Source: CAZEHO01 sp964511945 (GTDB lineage Bacteria; Actinomycetota; Acidimicrobiia; Spongiisociales; UBA11373). From it: DNA of 10,237 bases. Shown piece after piece: positions 7,304 through 10,237 of the stretch. Under the pieces are notes generated by a model that saw only the letters and a program-made list of their open reading frames with translations, made no database searches and was not told the origin of the DNA. Numbering within the stretch: the first letter of the stretch is position 1; the number at the start of each line of letters is the position of its first letter. The stretch is from assembly GCA_964511945.1 (NCBI GenBank), contig CAZEHO010000054.1:1-10237 (forward strand), written 5' to 3'. The position numbers and the translations under genes were made by a program.

Positions 7304-9311
7304 TCAGGGGCACTCCGGACTGTCGCTGTAGTCCAGGGTCTGCTCCAAACCGGCGAGAGCCGACGCCACCCGCCACCGCACCGCATCGGGATCCACGATC
7401 GGGAGACCCCTGAAGTCCGGCCCCTCGCTGTGAGCCGGCGCACCGATGGCAAGGGTCGTGATGTCCCCCGCCCCCAGCGACGTCGCCACCCGCAGCAGGT
7501 CGGGCACGCTGGAGAGCGGGATATTGGTGGTCGTGGCGTTCTTGATCGCATCCGCGATCTGCGGGAAACGAGTGATCAGGGTGGCCGGAGTCATCTCATC
7601 GGTCAGGGCCCGGAGCATGCAGCGCTGCCGCCGCATCCGGTTGCCGTCGTTGGAATCCGACCGATTGCGGACGTAGGCCAGCGCCTGATGGCCGTCGAGG
7701 TGGTGACGCCCCGGTTCGACGTTGATCCGCACCGGCTCCTCACCTTCCTTCGCCGGCGAGAACCCGACGTTCATCGCGGTGTGGATGTCGATGTCTACCC
7801 CACCGATGGCGTCGACCAGGTCGACGAACCCGGCCATGTCGACCATCACGTAGTAGTCGATGTTGATGCCGAGCAGCAGCGACAGGGTCCGGCGCAGCGC
7901 CTCCATCCCCGGATCCGGAGCATCCGGGAACGTGTTCAGCCAGTTGCGGGTGAAGGTGTACACCTCGTTGAGCCGATCCGGATAACAGTTGCACGGCTCG
8001 AACGCTTCGGTCGTCGTCGTGGTCGTCGGCGGCACCGTGGTCGACGTGGTGGTCGTAGAGCTCGTCGTGGTAGTGCTGGTGGACGATGTCGTCGCACCGG
8101 CATCGGTGGTCGTGGTGGACCCGTCGGTAGTGGTCGTCGTCGTCGCCTGGGTGGTGCTGGTGGTCGATGAGGAGGTCGTGGAACTGGTCGAAGTCGCCGG
8201 CACCGTGGTGGTGGTCGTCGTCGTGGTGGTGGTCGTCGTCGTGGTGGTGGTCGTNNNNNNNNNNNNNNNNNNNNNNNNNNNNNNNNNNNNNNNNNNNNNN
8301 NNNNNNNNNNNNNNNNNNNNNNNNNNNNNNNNNNNNNNNNNNNNNNNNNNNNNNCGTGGTGGTGGTCGTCGTCGTGGTGGTGGTCGTCGTCGTGGTGGTG
8401 GTCGTGGTGGTCGTCGACATCTCCAGTTCCCAGAGGGCCTCGTCGCGATCCGCGAACGCTGTGGCGAATCCTCCGGGAAGCGGAATTCGAACCAGATCGC
8501 GCGAGATCCCGATGAGGGCTGCCTTGCTGGTGGTCAGGTCGATCGTCGCGACGATCATCACGTCGGTGCGCAAGCTCCAGCGTTCGGGACCGGCGTCACC
8601 TCCGGCGAGCAGCACTGTGAGCCGGTCCGGATCATCCTCGAACACCGACGTTCCCTCCCCGAACGGGTTCTCCGGCGGCGGGGAGAGGTCGGGAGGATCA
8701 ACGCGGAGATCACGGTGACCCGGGAGGATCACCCGCATCGTCGTGGTCGTCGGCGGAACCGTGGTCGACGTCGCAGCCGATGACGTGGTCGAGGAGAGGA
8801 CGGGCCCGAAGTCCTCTGGATCCACTCCGGCCGCGATCGCTTCCTCCTTGCGCTCTTCGACCGGCGGGAGGTCCTCATCCACGAACACGGTCTCCAGCAG
8901 GTCGATTGCCTCCAGCGTGTAGTACCCGCCGAATACGTGGGGAACCGCGGTCACCGCGGTGAGGGCGACCAATGCCGTCCAGCGCAGCCAGGGGGTACCA
9001 CCACCGCCCCGGGCCCGCTCACCGCGATAGGCGTCGCCGACGGCGAACAGCCGGGCGGCCAGCACGACGAGGTTGGCGGCGAACAGGACCCACAGCCATC
9101 GGGTCTGCACGAAGATCTCCAGGAGTCGTGACGGCCCGAGGGCCGCCAGCACGACGACGGCGATCAGACCCAGACCGGCAAAACCGGCAAGGACGGCCGC
9201 CGGCACCATCCGTCCGCCGTACCACTGCCCGGCACCGGGGACCAGCGTGGAGAGGGCAGCCGCCAGTGCCGGACGCGGCGGCCTCTGCTGCTGATCGGTG
9301 GATTCACTCAC
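7304..9311 (-). CDS. LCP (LytR-CpsA-Psr) family cell-wall glycopolymer transferase, interrupted by an assembly gap
   Basis: LCP proteins attach lipid-linked glycopolymers to peptidoglycan, or to arabinogalactan-type acceptors, outside the membrane. The N-terminal 319 residues are seen before the gap: three hydrophobic segments (about 37-57, 71-92, 110-130) preceded by LVPGAGQWYGGR, then a Thr/Pro-rich stretch (174-192), then the first half of the LCP domain with LTVLLAGGD, SLRTDVMIVATIDL (catalytic-site Arg and Asp) and GISRDL, where the family usually has SIPRDL. A Thr-rich tract and 100 Ns follow. After them come FEPCNCYPDRLNEVY, DYYVMVDMAGFVDLVDAIGGVDIDI and YVRNRSDSNDGNRMRRQRC, which supplies the conserved Arg/Asp cluster of the pyrophosphate pocket. 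The start is GTG 9311 with only a weak upstream GGGGA. Both flanks of the gap meet it on a codon boundary, so they form one frame if the true missing length is a multiple of three. With the identical 51-base flanks merged, the protein would be 618 residues. Confidence 0.88.
8204..8254 (-). repeat. 18-bp tandem repeat of Thr codons, left flank of the gap
   Basis: On the plus strand this is two full copies and 15 bases of a third of the unit CGTGGTGGTGGTCGTCGT, which reads on the minus strand as six Thr codons (ACG or ACC). It is identical base for base to 8355-8405 on the other side of the N run. Confidence 0.9.
8255..8354. other. Assembly gap, exactly 100 Ns
   Basis: A run of exactly 100 Ns is the conventional placeholder for a scaffold gap of unknown length. 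It lies within an 18-bp tandem repeat, a structure that short-read assemblers fail to resolve. The apparent frame shift between the two halves of the LCP gene comes from 100 not being divisible by three, and is not evidence of a real frameshift. Confidence 0.97.
8355..8405 (-). repeat. 18-bp tandem repeat of Thr codons, right flank of the gap
   Basis: This has the same unit and phase as 8204-8254, beginning at the first base of a unit. The following bases (8406-8414) add three more Thr codons out of phase with the unit, before Ser and Met codons of the unique sequence ELEMS. Confidence 0.9.
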
Positions 9312-9470
9312 GACGCGTGGTTTCCCCGGGGGCGAGCCCTCACGGTATCAAGACGTTCAGAACTGGTGGTGTGGTTCCCGAAGCCATGCCGCCGCCGAAC
9401 GTGCCCGGCAGCCGCACGAGCCCGGCACCGAGGATCTCCTCATACCGATGCGCCGATCAAGCCGGAGACC
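9312..9470. other. Intergenic region between the two LCP genes
   Basis: This 159-base stretch lies between the stop of the upstream LCP gene and the GTG start of the downstream one, both on the minus strand. It holds a GCCCGGCA direct repeat (9403-9410 and 9419-9426) but no clear terminator, and no promoter with both hexamers that I would defend. The genes may share a transcript or have separate promoters. Confidence 0.3.
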
Positions 9471-10237
9471 CTACCCGGGCCTCGGAGCCGGACACTCCCG
9501 ACTCTCGGTGAAGTCGAGACCCTCCTCGAGTCCGGCCAGGCCGGTCGCGACGCGCAATCGCGCAGCATCGACGTCGATCATGGGAAGCCCGCGGAAATCG
9601 GAGCCGATGCTGTGCGCCGGAGCGCCAATGGCAAACGAGGTGATGTCGGCGAAGCTCAGCGCTGAGGCCACCCCGATCAACTCCGGAACGCCGGACAGCG
9701 GGATGTTGGTGGTCGTACTGCCCTTGATCGCCTCGGCAACCTGATGGAACCGGGTCAGCAGGGTGGTCGGGGTCATCTCGGCGGCGACGGCTCGCAGCAT
9801 GCAGCGCTGCCGCCGCATCCGGTTGCCGTCATTGGAATCGGAGCGGTTTCTCACGTAGGCCAGCGCCTGATGCCCATTGAGGTGGTGGCGCCCTGCTCGC
9901 ACGTTCAGCCAATACCAGTCCTCCCCCTGCTTGGCTGGTGAGAACTCCTCATACATCGACACCTCGACATCGATGTCGACCCCGCCGAGGGCATCGACGA
10001 GATCCACGAACCCGCCCATATCGACCAGCACGTAGTAATCGATGTGGAGCCCGAGGATGAACGACAGGGTCCGGCTCAGCGCCTCCATACCGGGATCCGG
10101 CGAATCGGGGAAGGTGTTCAGCCAGGTGTGGGTGTTGTGGTAGATCTCGTTGAGCCGGTCGGGGAAGCAGTTGCACGGCTCGAACCCGCCGTCGTCCGCT
10201 GAGGTGTTGCCCGACCCCGATGCAGTGGTGGTCGTCG
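9471..10237 (-). CDS. Second LCP (LytR-CpsA-Psr) family protein, C-terminal part, cut by the window edge
   Basis: The last 254 residues of a second wall-glycopolymer transferase are visible; the N-terminus lies beyond 10237. The frame stays open from the stop at 9471-9473 to the edge, so the ATG at 10088 is an internal methionine. From the edge it reads TTTTASGSGNTSADDGG, the end of a Thr-rich segment, then FEPCNCFPDRLNEIY, DYYVLVDMGGFVDLVDALGG and YVRNRSDSNDGNRMRRQRC, matching the downstream LCP protein motif for motif, including the Arg/Asp-rich active-site cluster. It ends SRECPAPRPG, six residues beyond its neighbour's ECP terminus. All four cysteines occur at equivalent places in both proteins. 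The pair is a clear tandem duplication that has since diverged. They may act on different glycopolymers or be partly redundant, as multiple LCP proteins often are. Confidence 0.92.
   Translation of the reverse strand, partial: TTTTASGSGNTSADDGGFEPCNCFPDRLNEIYHNTHTWLNTFPDSPDPGMEALSRTLSFILGLHIDYYVLVDMGGFVDLVDALGGVDIDVEVSMYEEFSPAKQGEDWYWLNVRAGRHHLNGHQALAYVRNRSDSNDGNRMRRQRCMLRAVAAEMTPTTLLTRFHQVAEAIKGSTTTNIPLSGVPELIGVASALSFADITSFAIGAPAHSIGSDFRGLPMIDVDAARLRVATGLAGLEEGLDFTESRECPAPRPG
10226..10237 (-). repeat. Edge of a Thr-codon tract in the second LCP gene
   Basis: The last bases of the window (GTGGTGGTCGTCG) read on the minus strand as Thr codons just before ASGSGN. This shows that the upstream LCP gene has a Thr-rich segment at the same point in the domain as its neighbour. 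How long it is, and whether it also has the 18-bp unit, cannot be seen. Confidence 0.6.

Larger units (their letters stand above)
8009..8405 (-). repeat. Thr-rich low-complexity segment inside the LCP domain
   Basis: This segment encodes almost only Thr and Ser with scattered Pro, Ala, Gly, Asp and Val. Degenerate runs such as DGSTTTTDAGATT lie near the C-terminal side (8009-8203) and pure poly-Thr lies next to the gap. At least 82 codons precede the gap on the low-coordinate side and 20 Thr codons lie on the other. It falls between the SRDL strand and the RLNE motif of the LCP domain. Such sequence is usually unstructured and may be O-glycosylated in actinobacteria; both statements are general knowledge, not seen here. 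Confidence 0.85.

Noticed and set aside
5329..7551. Several long minus-strand open frames across the permease gene and its 3' side
   Set aside because: The plus-strand permease has a coherent FtsX-type membrane topology. The antisense frames are low-complexity Arg/Ser/Pro translations, and one runs into the LCP gene in the wrong frame.
8201..8203. GTG 8203 as the start of a separate minus-strand gene
   Set aside because: It is a Val codon inside the Thr-rich tract. The frame continues upstream to the gap, and the downstream part is only the second half of an LCP domain.
8204..8405. CRISPR array or other regularly spaced repeat
   Set aside because: The units are contiguous 18-mers without unique spacers, and they encode Thr in frame with an LCP gene.
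7989..8783. Plus-strand poly-valine open frame through the gap
   Set aside because: It is the complement of the Thr codons of the LCP gene, carried through the Ns. It has no start context and no domain.
10086..10088. ATG 10088 as the start of the second LCP gene
   Set aside because: The frame is open to the window edge and encodes the conserved FEPCNC and RLNEIY motifs before this methionine.

Overview
The window is high-GC DNA from a bacterium, most likely an actinomycete. The grounds are GC-rich codon use, GTG starts with good Shine-Dalgarno sequences, and cell-envelope proteins with long Thr/Ser/Pro tracts of the 'TTVPPTTTT' kind. I associate that last trait with the class Acidimicrobiia, but this assignment is an inference. 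A run of exactly 100 Ns marks a scaffold join, so this is draft, possibly metagenomic, sequence. I see no tRNA, rRNA, CRISPR array, transposase or phage gene.

Layout. From 224 to 3232 on the plus strand: an uncharacterised P-loop kinase-like protein, a 66-residue coiled-coil protein 3 bases behind it, and after a 123-base gap an NAD-type malic enzyme. From about 3389 to 7126: a compact self-contained operon. It has a promoter with a palindromic operator, a GbsR/MarR-type repressor, an MacB/LolD-type ABC ATPase that overlaps the repressor by 4 bases, and an eight-helix FtsX/MacB-type permease that starts 10 bases after the ATPase. This looks like a regulated ABC exporter or envelope-stress system. 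A GC-rich hairpin follows it.

From 7304 to the right edge, on the minus strand, two tandem LytR-CpsA-Psr (LCP) family genes face the exporter operon. The downstream one (7304-9311) has three predicted N-terminal membrane helices and an extracellular LCP domain. The upstream one (9471 to the edge) is cut by the window. LCP proteins transfer lipid-linked glycopolymers onto the cell wall. Both copies share an unusual design: the LCP domain carries a Thr-rich low-complexity segment in a place where the family normally has a short loop, followed by a conserved Cys-Asn-Cys motif.

The most interesting region is this Thr-rich segment. In the complete copy it is built from an 18-base tandem repeat, and the 100-N gap falls inside it. 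The 51 bases on each side of the gap are identical, and the reading frame is continuous if they are overlapped. The gap may therefore be a collapsed repeat or a false gap rather than missing unique sequence. The remaining genes are recognisable families, and I found no clearly unprecedented multi-gene system.
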